Below are positions 23,084 through 34,136 of a stretch of DNA of 64,000 bases, in pieces. Within the stretch, counting starts at the first letter, position 1, and every line of letters begins with the position of its first letter. The position numbers and the translations under genes are program-made. Origin of the DNA: Callaeas wilsoni. Lineage: Eukaryota; Chordata; Aves; Passeriformes; Callaeidae. Under the pieces are notes generated by a model, which searched no databases, was not told where the DNA came from, and was given only the letters and a program-made list of their open reading frames with translations. The stretch covers positions 186,001 through 250,000 of the forward strand of contig VWPU01017660.1 of NCBI GenBank assembly GCA_013398955.1, read 5' to 3'.

Positions 23084-23120
23084 CTTCTTGAAACTACTTC
23101 CCCCTGTGTCAGGCAAAAGT
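23084..23120 (-). other. exon-like segment, 37 nt (minus)
   Basis: On the minus strand a strong acceptor (CCCTCTTTCTTCTTGCAG) precedes 37 nt and a very good donor (AAG then GTAAGG). Two frames are open. The one compatible with the next segment reads FCLTQGEVVSR with a codon split across the junction. Of all candidates in the window this has the best pair of splice sites, but a 37-nt exon is short. Confidence 0.33.
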
Positions 23121-24259
23121 CTGCAAGAAGAAAGAGGGTATTTCCCCCCCCCATACCACTTCTTTTTCATGAAACGATCTGTTTTGCTGCTTCAGACAAG
23201 CTGTTATTCATCTTGAATCTGTCCATCCCTCCCACCGGGAGCTCCAGATGGATTTACCAGCTAATCCAGTTAGTAGCTCCTGCCAGCCATGGCATTCCAA
23301 CATCCCCTGATACAAAGCTGGGGAAAATTGCCTGTGTCCGTGTGTCTTTGTGCATCTGTGTGTGTTCAGGCCAGGAACGGAGACAGTGACCAAGAAATTA
23401 CATTAACCCAAAAGCCCCTTCCTACACTCCCAGCTGAGCTAAACTTCCAAGCTGAGTGGACAAGCTCTGGCAAAAGCAGCTAAATAAAGGAAAATGATAC
23501 TAACAGCAAAGTAGCATCAACCCAGCACCTCTTCTCTGTGCCCCTAAACTTGCTGGTGCTGGTGTGATGATAATTGTCTGCTAGCATCAGTAGTCTCACA
23601 AGATAGAAAATACGGGCAGCCACTGCAGAGGTTGTTCATAGACTTTGTCCACCGAGTCTGGTTCTGGTGCTATTCAGTGACAGCCCTGGTCCCTTCACCC
23701 CCCTGCCCACCAGCAGTTCCCCTCCCTTCCCTTGGCCTCAGGCAGTTGGTTGCATATTTAAAAAAAAAAAAATGTGGGCAAAGATCAGAACTGCAGTTGC
23801 CACAGCAGTACACAGGGAATAAAGTCACAACCAAGGCAAAAACAACAGGCTGATGCCACCTGTGCAGTGTTGTTGTCCCGGTGCTTTGGCCCTCAGTGCA
23901 ACCGAGGGTAAAGCTGCTGCTTTAGTAGGGACAGTGCAACGCTGGGGCCATACCCCCAAAAAAGCATCACTTCTCTAGGAAGACTATTTGGGTAGCTCTG
24001 CCTCCAGATTCTTCCACCTTGACAGCAGGACAAGACTGATGGAGAGGCTGGGGGAGCAAAGGAGGTTTTGGAAGACCACCTAAGGAGCCCGGGTGCGGAC
24101 ACGGAGATGCTGCATGTGCGTATCAGTGAGCAAGGCACCTGGAAGTGTCTCCTTGGTGAGTGTGGAGATGTGCTGGAGTTTTTGTGTGCAGTTGCAAGCA
24201 CTCAGGATTGCTTCCAAAATGGCTCCAAATCACTGGATGAGCCCATCAGCTGCTCAGCC
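23121..24259. other. non-coding interval
   Basis: No recognised repeat beyond a poly(A) run near 23759-23771 and a short TG-rich stretch near 23335-23368. It lies between the CpG patch and the first minus-strand exon-like segment. Confidence 0.5.
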
Positions 24260-24780
24260 CCTGCCACTCCAGGTCACCGCTCCTCCTCCTCCTCGGAGAG
24301 CGGCTGGAGCCGGAGCGGGAAGGTACCACAGCGAGAAGCACTAAGTGGGAAATGAGCAAGTGTCACGGAACAAAATCAATAGCCTGGAGCCAAAGCTGTT
24401 TCTCTGCCTTTCCTGTCTCTGATTTGTGTGTGCGTGTGACTCCAGGGCTTCTTTACCTCCTCCATCCCTTCTTCCCCCGCCGCTGCGAATGCTGCGGAGC
24501 ACGATAACGAGCGCTGGTGTCCGAGCCACCAGACAGGCCCATCACTGCAATCAGCGCACGCCGAGAGATCGGGGCCCGCGGGCTCATCAGGCTGTCCCGG
24601 CGCTGGCCAGCCCCCTGCACATGAAGATGCCAATCTCGCCTCTCCTCCAGCCTCCTCCTCCTCTCTGGCAGCCCGGTGTCCTCACCCTCCTCCCCGTGCC
24701 ACGCTCCCCTGGCGCCCTCCCCCTTCCCTCCACCCCTGCTCAGCACCAGAGGAACGGCAGCCTGGGCCACATCCCAGCCC
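24260..24780. promoter_or_regulatory. CpG-island-like region, candidate promoter
   Basis: CpG density is much higher than in surrounding DNA: about 16 CpGs in the 140 bases at 24470-24610, where observed/expected is near 1, plus a dense patch at 24270-24340. Bird promoters commonly coincide with such islands. Its position 1.2 kb upstream of the minus-strand exon-like series at 23.1, 22.4 and 19.9 kb would suit a leftward transcript. The 250-codon minus-strand frame at 24453-25205 overlaps it and is probably a consequence of low stop density in GC-rich DNA. Confidence 0.4.
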
Positions 24781-26908
24781 TTCTCCCTTAACGATTCTGA
24801 TGGGAAATGCCCAGCAGGCTGAAGCTTTCCTAGAAAAGCAAGGGCAGGTCGGAAGGCATATGGTTGCTGTCCTCTAAGCTCCGGGTGACAAGGTCTGTGA
24901 TGCTGCATCCTTCCCAGGCAGAAAGGGGAAAAAAAAGAGAGAGGGAAAGAGAGAGAAATCGCCTGCTCGGGCTTTGGGAAATCACAAGCTACTCCCTGCG
25001 GGGAGTGAACCTCTCCGACCCTGTGCCACACTGCTGGGCACGGATCACACCACGCTGGCGTGGCAGAGGCTGGCCTTGTCTTCAAATGAGAACTGAAAAA
25101 TGGAGAGTTGGAAATAGCTCGGTGTTTTTTAACACGCTCCTGGTCCATAACAAATCTCTGGCTGATTCTCCTCCCTGACCCAGAATCGCAGGGTTTTAGG
25201 CACATTTGCTAGTAAAGCTGAAGAGCAAAGACAGGACAGAAAAATACCTCGGTATTTTTCCAACTTCTACTGCTGCTATTGGCAAATGTTTTGCTCAGTT
25301 CCACTCCCAAGGTTACTTAAACCCTGCTGGAACCAGGAGTTTCCCCCGGTTCACTCAGTGAGCTGTGCTGGATGCCCAGGCTGCTCTTCCTGGCAAGGGC
25401 AGCGTGGTCCCTGGAGAACAAAACCACCCCACCCAGGAGGGTGAAGACTCCTCTTGGAGACTCACTCTGGACAGCCAAATCCAATGGCTGGAAAGCAGCA
25501 GGATAATATTTCCTGCACATCCTCAACTCTGGCCATCTCTGCAATTGGTACGAAGGGAAATCTACAATTCCAGGTTGTGTTTTGCCCCGAGGTACAGGAT
25601 CAGTTTAGAATATTACAGTGCAGGACTTTTACGGGGTTGTCTTTCAACAGCAGCGTGTTCCCATAAAACACAGAATGGAACAACACATATTTCCTCCTCA
25701 AATGAGCATGAGGGCTCTTCTTTCATACAAATGACTTGCCTCAACATATGAATTCACTGATCTCTCTTACTACACCAACATAAGGTTTCTTTCCAAACCA
25801 TAGACCTCACCTTTAATAATCAATATTTCCTTTCCACTTGCTCAGCTTTCAAGGTCATACATTGAACAGATTAATCACACTTTCAGAACTCTCTTCCTCT
25901 TAGGCTGATGCTAGCACTGGCATTATGTGGAATTTGAAGCAAAAACATTCAGAACACGGCTTGGGTTTGTCTTCCCGATGGAATGTTAGGCCAAGAAAAA
26001 GAAACTGCTGTTTGTCCAGAGTAAAAGGGCAAATAAAATCATTTCCAGGCTCTTAAAGAAGCTATTACATACAGTGAATTAGATGAAAAATTACTTGATG
26101 ACAGTGGCCTTTTAAAATGCTACCGAGAGCAGGAGCAATGAGAGTTAGCCAAGGGCTATCTATATCCTGCTACTCCTCCATGTGCTCATAGCTCCTGCTT
26201 TAGACAAGTCCGTTCTCAATCATGACACTGTATTCATTACACAGAACAATTACCTGTAATCCTACATGCCATCATCTCCCCTGATTCCACACAGGAGCTT
26301 TTAAAAATATTCCCCTAAATGGGATCCTAGCATGCCCTAACACTGCATTGGAATGCAGGGTGAGCTATAGGCAAAGTGAAACAGAAGGAAAGTTTGGAAA
26401 CTCTTTTTGTCATCTTTTAAAGAAAAAAATGTTTCTGTTTTCATGACGATTCGTGTCCTAGAAGCAGAGAAATGGAAAGAAACACGACCATCCGGGGAAA
26501 GCTGTGGCCACAACACTACCCAAGATTATCTGCTACTGACGGGCTTGAGCCAGAACCTCCACACCTGAACTGGGAATGGTTGGTTGGACAGCACTGGTTC
26601 TAGTGGGAAATCCCTGGAGCTTGCCAACCAAAACACCCCTGGTCTGTTCAGCCTTGGTCTAAGGTGGACTTGAGATTGGAATCTGGAAAAGTGGGAACAA
26701 AACTGAAAGAGGTTTGTACCTGGAAATGATCTGAATGGAGCTCACCCCACTGGAAACCTTCAGTGAGATTTTCCTGGTGAGATCTGACATTTTAACAGGC
26801 TGACATCTCTCAAGACCTCACTGGCTTCCCAACATGGTTTGGCCTTAAGCCTGGAGTTTAAACTTCCAGCCTCACCACTGACTGCTCCGCTGTTAACCAC
26901 TGCTTTAC
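24781..26908. other. non-coding interval, nothing specific
   Basis: Purine-rich low-complexity DNA at about 24,925-24,960; otherwise unique-looking. No frame of interest apart from the tail of the one over the CpG patch. Confidence 0.55.
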
Positions 26909-27010
26909 CTTCACCAGCCCTTCCACCCAAGGATCCCAGAGCACCCCAACAATCCCAGAGATAATCATTCCAATCACCTCCAGTCTTGGAGGGAAGCACG
27001 GCTTATTGCC
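26909..27010 (-). other. exon-like segment, 102 nt, phase 0/0 (minus)
   Basis: The minus-strand acceptor (GTATCTCTCTGCCACTGCAG) is followed by 34 open codons and a donor (AAG then GTAAAG). The peptide contains LEVIGMIISGIVGVLWDPW, hydrophobic enough for a membrane segment, and is not recognised. The frame stays open beyond the donor, so the splice site is not needed to avoid a stop. It might be an upstream exon for another leftward transcript or chance. Confidence 0.25.
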
Positions 27011-28079
27011 CTGCAGTGGCAGAGAGATACATTGCTCAGGGAGTTGACATGAGCTGGAGAAGGTCAGGCAGTAATGAAGTGGCCGTGGTTTGGAGCAGAA
27101 CCCTGAAGTCCGATAGCCCAGATCCCCATTTAATCTGCTCAACTTGATTCTAACCAGCTTTTGCTTCAGAAGGAAAAGCAGAAGAGTAAGGACTGTGACT
27201 TCCCAAATGCCTAAACACAAGTGGGGGTTGGAAAGAAGCGTGTGAGGCTGCCTGACTATTCCGAAGTGGGGAGCACTTCTGTGCTCATTTCTCTTGCCGT
27301 GTCACGAAGAATTACAACCTGCCTAAATGCCTAAGCACATTGAGAACATGTAACAATAATTAGAGTGTCAGAATTCCCTTGGAGAGCTGAGCGAGATCTT
27401 GTTTCCTGGAGCAGCTCAGGGAGAAGAGATTGCAACTACAATTTGCCCATTCTTTGCTAAGCAAAGAATTTGGGATATATTTTCAATTGCAGCTGAAGGG
27501 GCAGACAGGAGCCACCTGCACAGTGCTCCTGACAGTCACGACATGTTTGTGACACCACAGCAAGGGCGAGTGGCGATAGGTTCTGACATCGCTCCATAAT
27601 GGAAGCTCCGATTTGTGTCCGGAGCTCTTGGAAAGATGCACAAAACTCAAAGTCTCGAACACCTGAATGTTTTTGACCAATGCAGGTCACTGCACCTTCC
27701 CTCAGCCTGGAAAGCTTGTGGCTCATTTCATTCTGATGATTTCTCCCTTTTATGCTCTGCTGGAGAGTGAGGCCACATCTTGCCAAGGAATTTCAGCTCC
27801 CCTTATCCTCAGTGGGAAGCAAGCCCTCTCTCCCTCCCCATACACTCCCTGGAGAAGTGCTCCCTGAAAGGCCACCAAAAGAAGCCTTCCAGCCATGTAC
27901 AGTGTCTTATCTCTGCGTGTTTCCTCCGCCAGGAACGGGTTAAAGCCATCAGGGCAACAACAAAAGCAAAGATCCTGAACATCATTTCATGCAAATGACC
28001 TTTCAGTGGCTTCCTGTGCTTCACTGTGCTCTTGTCTGCCAAGGCCCCGAGGCCTTCAAAACCTGGGGCTAGATTTTAA
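27011..28079. other. non-coding interval, nothing specific
   Basis: No repeat or gene recognised. Frames at 27399-27599 (+), 27457-27786 (-) and 27809-28042 (-) are mutually overlapping and unsupported. Confidence 0.55.
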
Positions 28080-28330
28080 CTCATCTCCCCTTATCTGCTT
28101 GACTGACTGTCAGCCTCGCACATCTCCCTGCTTGTGATGAAGGCCTTAATTAGTGCTTGTCTGTTTACCCTTTTCCTATTGCCACCTCTCTTTTCCTCTC
28201 CCTCTCTTTTCCTCTCCTTTCTCTCTCCCTCTCCCATCACCCTGGGGCTTGTTTGCTTAGCTGGGCATCTCTTGTTTACTCAGTAGGGAGGTTATAATAT
28301 ATGTAAATAAAGTAAGTCCAAAACTCCATA
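28080..28330. promoter_or_regulatory. possible conserved element with pyrimidine tract
   Basis: GGCCTTAATTAGTGC (TTAATTA homeobox core near 28145-28152) is followed by a long C/T tract (28183-28238, CTCTTTTCCTCTCC units). An AT-rich segment with ATATATGTAAATAAA (FOX-like GTAAATAAA) lies near 28300. The motif mix suggests an enhancer; the evidence is composition only. Confidence 0.2.
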
Positions 28331-29949
28331 AAAATATATCACATACACGGTACAAAAATACCAACACAGAAACATATTTTTGCATTCAGAGACATTGCTA
28401 AAGCTGGCCTTGCTTTTTTTCAACAAACTAAACCCTTTTGTTGCCTTCTGAATTCAGTGGCAATAAGGAAACAGAGCTGCTTTTTTCCTTCTCCTTTCGT
28501 CAGAGTCTTTATTCCCACAAAGCACACGGGCAGTGTTTAGGGATCATCCAGCACCTGCTGATTTGGTGTTTTGGAGCAAACGCCACTGAGGTTCAATCAC
28601 CTGCCTCAACAGAGCTTCTACCCAGAGAAGGGATTAAAAAATGCAAAATTTGTTCAGCTTTCATGAGAAGTAGGAATAAAGGAAGAACCATCTCTTACAT
28701 TCACTGAAAATAGGATGCAGTGTGCATTCCTACTGGGAAATCTTCACTGCAGGGTTTTCCCTGGCACATCCCTCTCTAATAAAAGCTGCTTCCTACCCAT
28801 AGTATGGCTCATAAAATTCACTTTGTAGCTGTATGTTCAGTAAAAGCTCTGCAGGGCTGTCAGGACTGAACTGTGACAGTGTGTACGTGTGATGATCCAA
28901 GAGCAGCTATGAGTGTCCACTCAAACACAGGAGCAGGCAAGTCCGGTGCTGCTCCAGTGCTTGCCAGAGTTTCCAGACTTATCAAACACCACAGGAAATA
29001 GCAAAGTTCAGGGGCTGCCAAAGAGCAAAGGACAGGAGAGAACAGCTCTCCCATTAGCAGGTAAAAGCCATTATGTTTAACGGGAGTAATGTGCTCAGAT
29101 CAGGAGAGACTAGGAAAAGGAGCAGAGAATTGGTAAAGGAAAGCAGGAAAGGAAGCATGAGGAAAAGTGGGAAGAGGAAAAACAGGAAAAAACTTTCTCC
29201 CTTTGGCAGGGAATTATCAGAATAAGATCATTCCTCTTTGGGAATAATGCACACACTGCAGTGATGTCTGAGGGAAGGGAGAGGGGAGGCACAGGCACAG
29301 GAAGATATTCACATAGAAAGAGGAAGGAATGTGGAAATGCAGGGATACACAGGGACAGGGCTGGGGAATGTCTGGCAGAGTCACAGGCCTGGCCAAACAC
29401 GTCCTGACCCATCCAGCAGCCAGGTTCAGTGCAGAGCCAGCTGTGCCAGATGCCAGCATGGGCCAGGCGGCGAGGCCAGCGGTCCTCAGGCCATGCGAGT
29501 GCTCGCTCCACTCGCTGCCAGCTCCGTCCAGCACTGCTGCCTCACCCTTTCTGGGACTTACTGGGGATTAGGATTCCCAAAACAGATTCAGAGATTCATG
29601 AAAAAAGAGTGAAAAATCAAGGGAAAGAAACAAAGAGCTGATAATGTCTCCTGTGACAGTTGTAGGTATTTCTGGGTTAGTTCTTGGAGATCTGACATTT
29701 TTACACCTACATTTGCAGGGGAATCCACTCCCAGATATGAACAGTTCAAGAGCCAGAGACCCAAGGTCATTTTGAACTGGGTTCAGAGCCATTTCAGGGC
29801 CAATTTGCAAGGAAAAGGTAAATTTCAGAGAGTGTGCACTCGTTAAGAGGGTGTGTGCAGGCACAGCATTCCCTGCCCTTCAGGTGATCGGGATCACCAG
29901 CTGCCTGTTGGGGCCTGAGCTCCAAGATCTCCGTTTGTCCTGATCGTAT
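28331..29949. other. non-coding interval with purine-rich tract
   Basis: The plus strand at about 29,100-29,195 is almost all purine (AGGAAA-type), a potential triplex-forming tract. The remainder has no recognised repeat or gene. Confidence 0.55.
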
Positions 29950-30180
29950 CTTCCAAGCCTGCACGTTGCAGGGTTGCGTCACTGCAGGGCCATAAACGCC
30001 GGTGACACACCAGGAGAAACACCACACCTCGATGCCGGCAGGAACGGGGCATGAGCCCTCACACCGGGGAGCTCCCGTTGCCTTCCAAGGTGAAAGGGAT
30101 GGGGTCTCCTCACCACAGACCCCGCGTGGGTCAGGCCCAACGTCCTGCGGCCACCGAGGAGAAAACAGCGTGAGCCGGTC
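29950..30180. promoter_or_regulatory. moderately CpG-rich patch
   Basis: About 14 CpGs occur in about 190 bases, more than in the flanks. The 147-codon minus-strand frame at 29794-30237 crosses it and is unrecognised. This could be a weak CpG island or simply GC-rich unique DNA. Confidence 0.25.
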
Positions 30181-31023
30181 CTTCTGCAGGTGCTCCTTCT
30201 TGAGCAGGGGGCTCAGGGCACATCTGACCCTAAACAAAACCCCAGCAGGAATGAAACACCGGGATCTATTTCACAAACAGGTCTGGGCAGCCTGAGCAGA
30301 GAGCAGAGAAAAAGGGAGTAGAGAAGGCCTGTTGGTTCCCTTGATCTGCTCAGCTCCCTGGAAGCAAAGGAAGATGCTGTGGGATGTTGGAGTGATCAGC
30401 AGGTCCACACGGGGGTTCTTGTGACACACTAATTATTGCCTGGGCACAATCTCTTGGTGTGGGTCGGGGTCACCAGGAACTGCACTGGCAGTCAGTAAAG
30501 ACTGACTCCAAGAGCTGCTCTTACATCTTTTGCTTCCCAAAAAGATAAAAGTAAATAGGCAATTGCAGATAAAACAGCATCAAACAAAAGCAGCAAACCC
30601 AGACCAATACAGGTAATTAAGAATAGAATTAACAGATGTGGGCATCTACATCATAAAACAAGGCAGCAGCCCTGAAACCCACCATCCTGTCTCCTTGACA
30701 GATGATATAATTGTTCTGCCTTTTATTGGGCATCTGCCAATACCTACTACCTCTGAAGCAAACATCAATGGCTTTCTGACCACAAAGCCATTTTTAGTTA
30801 CCAGGTACTGAAATATAGCCCAGGAGTCGGTAATCTTCAAGACAACACACAGCACTCAACTGTACAGCTCAGTACAATCCTGTCTGTCCAAATCCTGCCT
30901 TCTTTTGTCTGCAAGAAGTTTGCCAAAAATGAAAAAAAAACAAGAAGCCCAAACAAAAACTTTTAGAAATTACAATTTTGATTATTACTTGAAGAGCTAG
31001 AAAAAACTGCTGCTAGTAAACCA
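30181..31023. other. non-coding interval, nothing specific
   Basis: No repeat recognised. A poly(A) run lies near 30,932-30,940. Confidence 0.55.
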
Positions 31024-31152
31024 TTAGTAAACCTCATAGCAGGTGCTTAAGGCACACCTTGGACCTTTTATTTCTCCACAGCGCTTGGATGTGATCCATT
31101 TGATCCATCCGTACTCCCACTTCTTGGCACCCAAGTGCCTCACCTTTATTAC
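31024..31152 (-). other. terminal-exon-like segment, 42 codons + stop (minus)
   Basis: On the minus strand the acceptor CAACTTTTTCAG is followed by 42 codons ending in TAA at 31024-31026. The peptide, for example HLGAKKWEYGWIKWITSKRC, is rich in Trp, Lys, Tyr and Cys, with three cysteines spaced near the C-terminus, so it looks more protein-like than most frames here. I do not recognise a family. No polyadenylation signal was seen close downstream, and no upstream exon was confirmed. The frame also continues upstream of the acceptor to a Met at 31284. Confidence 0.28.
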
Positions 31153-31540
31153 CTGAAAAAGTTGCAGCAGGAACCACTGCCAGCATTTACTGCAAAAGAA
31201 GAAAGATGGAGCAAAGGAATATTGAGCTGCTCTGGAATTTTCCTTTTCCCTTTGACTGCCTCCCTTCCTTCTCCCGTGATTCAAAATATTCCTTTAACTC
31301 CTTGATGTACCTCCTGCTCCTGAGAACCTTAAGGAATTCTGGGACATGTTTCATCCTTCCTATGCATTCTTAGTAAGTACAAAATGAGAGCATTTCCCTC
31401 CCAGAAAGTTGTTTCCTTCCACAGAGGGTGCATGGGGCTGTATCCCATGCAATGTGACTCTCACACTACAACCCAAGTGTTTTATATATATTTTATCTAG
31501 GTCCTCTTCTTGTTCTAAAACACATGGAAAGATAAAATGG
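31153..31540. other. non-coding interval, nothing specific
   Basis: Unique-looking DNA between the exon-like segment and the solo LTR. Confidence 0.55.
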
Positions 31541-32151
31541 TGTGTCTCGGTTTGAGACAAGTTAGGAGGAAACGTCCTGAGAGGCACGTCTCCTCTAAAA
31601 AGGCAGGTTTCGGCACTCTTTCCCCCCACCAACTATGAAAGAAATTTCTTGGTGGAAAACGAAAAAAACTGTTTATTTAACAAGCAGAGTGCACACAGGC
31701 ATGGGAAAAGAATGAATAATGGTAGATAATAAACCCTCTCACTGCAGAGAAGGCTGGTGGATTCGGAGTTCTTTCTGCAGGTGTGTTTTGGCTGCTCCCG
31801 AGGTCTGAGGCCGGGATGCGGCGCCCCGGGGCCTCCCCCCCAGCTCCTGGCAATATTCTGGTGTTCAGACCGGGGCAAAGCTCAACAGGTCCAGAAGAAG
31901 CAGCCACAGTCCCGGGAAAACTTCTTGCCTCAGCTAACAAGAAGCTGGCTAAAAGCAAAGAATGCAGTTCTCTTTTTCCCTGCCGCACACGCAGAGCCGG
32001 GAAGAACCGGGACAGTACCTGTGTTTGAACACCGACCTCCGAAAGAATTCCCCCAGCTTTCCCTCCCGGACCCAGCTGAAAGGTGCAGAACCCATGTCTG
32101 GGCATAGAGCAGACGATAGGAAATACGGTATCATAAAGTCACCCCAAGACA
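31541..32151 (-). mobile_element. solo LTR of an endogenous retrovirus
   Basis: A block of about 611 bp begins TGTGTCTCGG and ends CCCCAAGACA, so it has TG...CA ends in either orientation. The sequence, including GTTTATTTAACAAGCAGAGT and CCTCCGAAAGAATTCCCCCA, resembles LTR families of songbird endogenous retroviruses as I remember them. AATAAA reads on the minus strand (TTTATT at 31672-31677 on plus), which suggests minus orientation. There is no retroviral coding region on either side, so this is a solo LTR. No clear 4-6 bp target duplication flanks it. Internal frames are LTR sequence, not genes. Confidence 0.8.
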
Positions 32152-33442
32152 TTGCATCTCCACAGGTAAAATGCTTCCAAAGCAGACTTTGGTTAAACTG
32201 GTCTGGAAGCAGCTTCCATAGGAATCTTCTTAATCAAAGAAATAAAGTCCTTAACTGCACTGAACCAGAACCTGAAACTGAAAATTGAGAGTTACCCAAA
32301 TCCAGCAACCCTGAGGGAATGACAGCTTGTTCAGTAGAGCTCAAAAGTTTCGTTTTGATATCAATGGTTATGTTTTTACTGGATTTAATATTGGCATAAT
32401 AATAAATTTAATACAAACAAATGAAATTTTTCCGTCTTAGAATTAGAAATTTACCATCCCATAAAAAACCTGAAATAGAATTATTATCAAAATGTGTTTC
32501 AACACTGCCAATGTTTACCATTTTGCTACTTGTAAAAATTAAGGATTTAGACTTTTCCTGCTGAAATCTCTCACTGAGACTGACTGTTCCCCAGAGTCTC
32601 GGATTTCCACAGAACCCCACATTTTGTCAACAACTTGCTTCACTGGCCTTTTCTTTTTCAACAGTTTTTTACTTGGGAAAATATTTTTTTCACCCACCTC
32701 TTTGTCTGCTGTCCCCTCCCTCATGTGGGAGCTTCTTCCAAAGGGAGCCTGCAGTCAAGACACCGAGACGCTTTTGTTTGCGCTCCCATGCCAGCCTTGC
32801 TGATGCCATGGCCTTGGCTTTGGGAATGGAGGATGGGACCACAGCCAGCTGGCGCTGCCTCAGCAGCGTTTTCCTTCCTGGAGCCTGGCATACACCACAC
32901 CAAAAAGACACTCTCCTTTCTTCAGAAGGTTGCAACACTTTGTGGGAAAATCAAATTACTTGACGACGTCCCTTTCAAGTTCACAATGGCTTACACTGGA
33001 AACTCAATTCAATATTTTCTTCCTGCCACATGCAATCAAGGATCACAAACTGCCTGTTTTGTTTCTGGCTTCTGTGTTTGGTTAGGGATGAAGGGAAGGT
33101 TCATTATTTTGATTGTTACTCTTTTTGTTTGTAAAATAAGAAAACCAAACCAACAACAGCAAAGCCCAAAATCAGTGAGCCAACAACAGCATAATGTAGG
33201 GAAAAAATAGGAGAGGAACAATCCTGGGGACAGGAGAGTGTCTCCACATGGACTGACATTCACTGCTGTGCAAAAGTCCATACAATAATTCCTCTTGGGA
33301 AGCCAGCAGTGAGGGCTAAAGGGAGTGTAAATTCCTTTGGGAAGAAGAATCGTTCCAGCAGCACAGAATCCATCCTGCCTCTGTAAATGGGTCTTCAAGC
33401 CGACATTGAATCTGTCCTAGCACGTTACTGCCTGTCCAAATC
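32152..33442. other. non-coding interval, nothing specific
   Basis: AT-rich unique DNA. The 191-codon plus-strand frame at 32635-33210 runs antisense to several minus-strand frames and shows no recognised domain. Confidence 0.55.
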
Positions 33443-33838
33443 AATCACAGAAGCATAGAATGGTTTGGGTTGGAAGGGACCTTAAAGCCATCTCATCCCA
33501 CCCCTGCCAAGGGCAGGGACACCTCCCACTCTCCCAGGTTGCTCCAAGCCCTGTCCAGCCTGGCCTTGGACACTTCCAGGGATCCAGGGGCAGCCACAGC
33601 TTCTCTGGGCACCCTGTGCCAGGGCCTCACCACCCTCACAGGGAACAGTTTCTTCTTAATATCTGACCTAAATTTCCCCCTTTTCACTCTGAAGCTGTTC
33701 CCCCTTGTCCTGTCAGTACAGTTTCTGAGGAACAGTCCTTCTCAGACTTCCCTGTAGCCCCTTCAGATACTGGAAGATGCTGTGAGGTCTCCACACAACT
33801 TTCTGCAAGCTGAACAGCCCCAACTGTCTCAGCCTGGT
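33443..33838 (-). mobile_element. CR1 LINE 3' fragment (CR1-J/E type)
   Basis: The reverse-complement CR1 3' tail (ATAGAATGGTTTGGGTTGG) starts near 33456. It continues through GGCCTTGGACACTTCCAGGG, CTTCTCTGGGCACCCTGTGC and the segment ending CAACTGTCTCAGCCTGG. About 395 bp, 5'-truncated, minus strand. It is one of the better preserved CR1 copies here. Subfamily is tentative. Confidence 0.93.
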
Positions 33839-34107
33839 GACAATGTTTTATCAGACAAACTTCTCTAGACAGCAGCAATTAAGTAAGTTAGATCTGTTTC
33901 ACACCAGCATCTAAAAAGTATTAGAGAATTCTTTTTGTATTTGAATCATCAAAGGTAGAATTCAAGAAGTGACAGAGATTAAACTTTCTGTGATGTGCAC
34001 AGTCTCAGCTGCTTTCTGAACTAAGATTTTCAGTCTGGCACCAGCAGCTGAGACACAGATCTTAAGCTGGAGGGAAAAATGTAGAAAAGACTACAACGTT
34101 TAAACTC
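33839..34107. other. non-coding interval
   Basis: AT-rich unique DNA, nothing recognised. Confidence 0.5.
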
Positions 34108-34136
34108 AAATGCCTGGTCTAGTGGAAGGTGTCCCA
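34108..34136 (+). mobile_element. very short CR1 3' remnant
   Basis: CCTGGTCTAGTGGAAGGTGT with a few more matching bases is identical to part of the CR1 3' region, but neither neighbouring CR1 sequence nor the tail is present. About 23 matching bases are unlikely by chance, so a heavily eroded or recombined CR1 is the best reading. Confidence 0.5.

Noticed and set aside
23330..23370. TG-rich stretch as a microsatellite
   Set aside because: Too short and interrupted to call a repeat.
24453..25205. 250-codon minus-strand frame
   Set aside because: It overlaps a GC-rich CpG patch where stop codons are scarce, and the peptide is low-complexity Arg/Gly/Pro-rich without any recognised domain.
31757..32288. 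Open frames inside the solo LTR
   Set aside because: LTR sequence is non-coding; no retroviral genes flank it.
32635..33210. 191-codon plus-strand frame
   Set aside because: Low-complexity Gln/Pro ending, no recognised family, and overlapping frames on the other strand.
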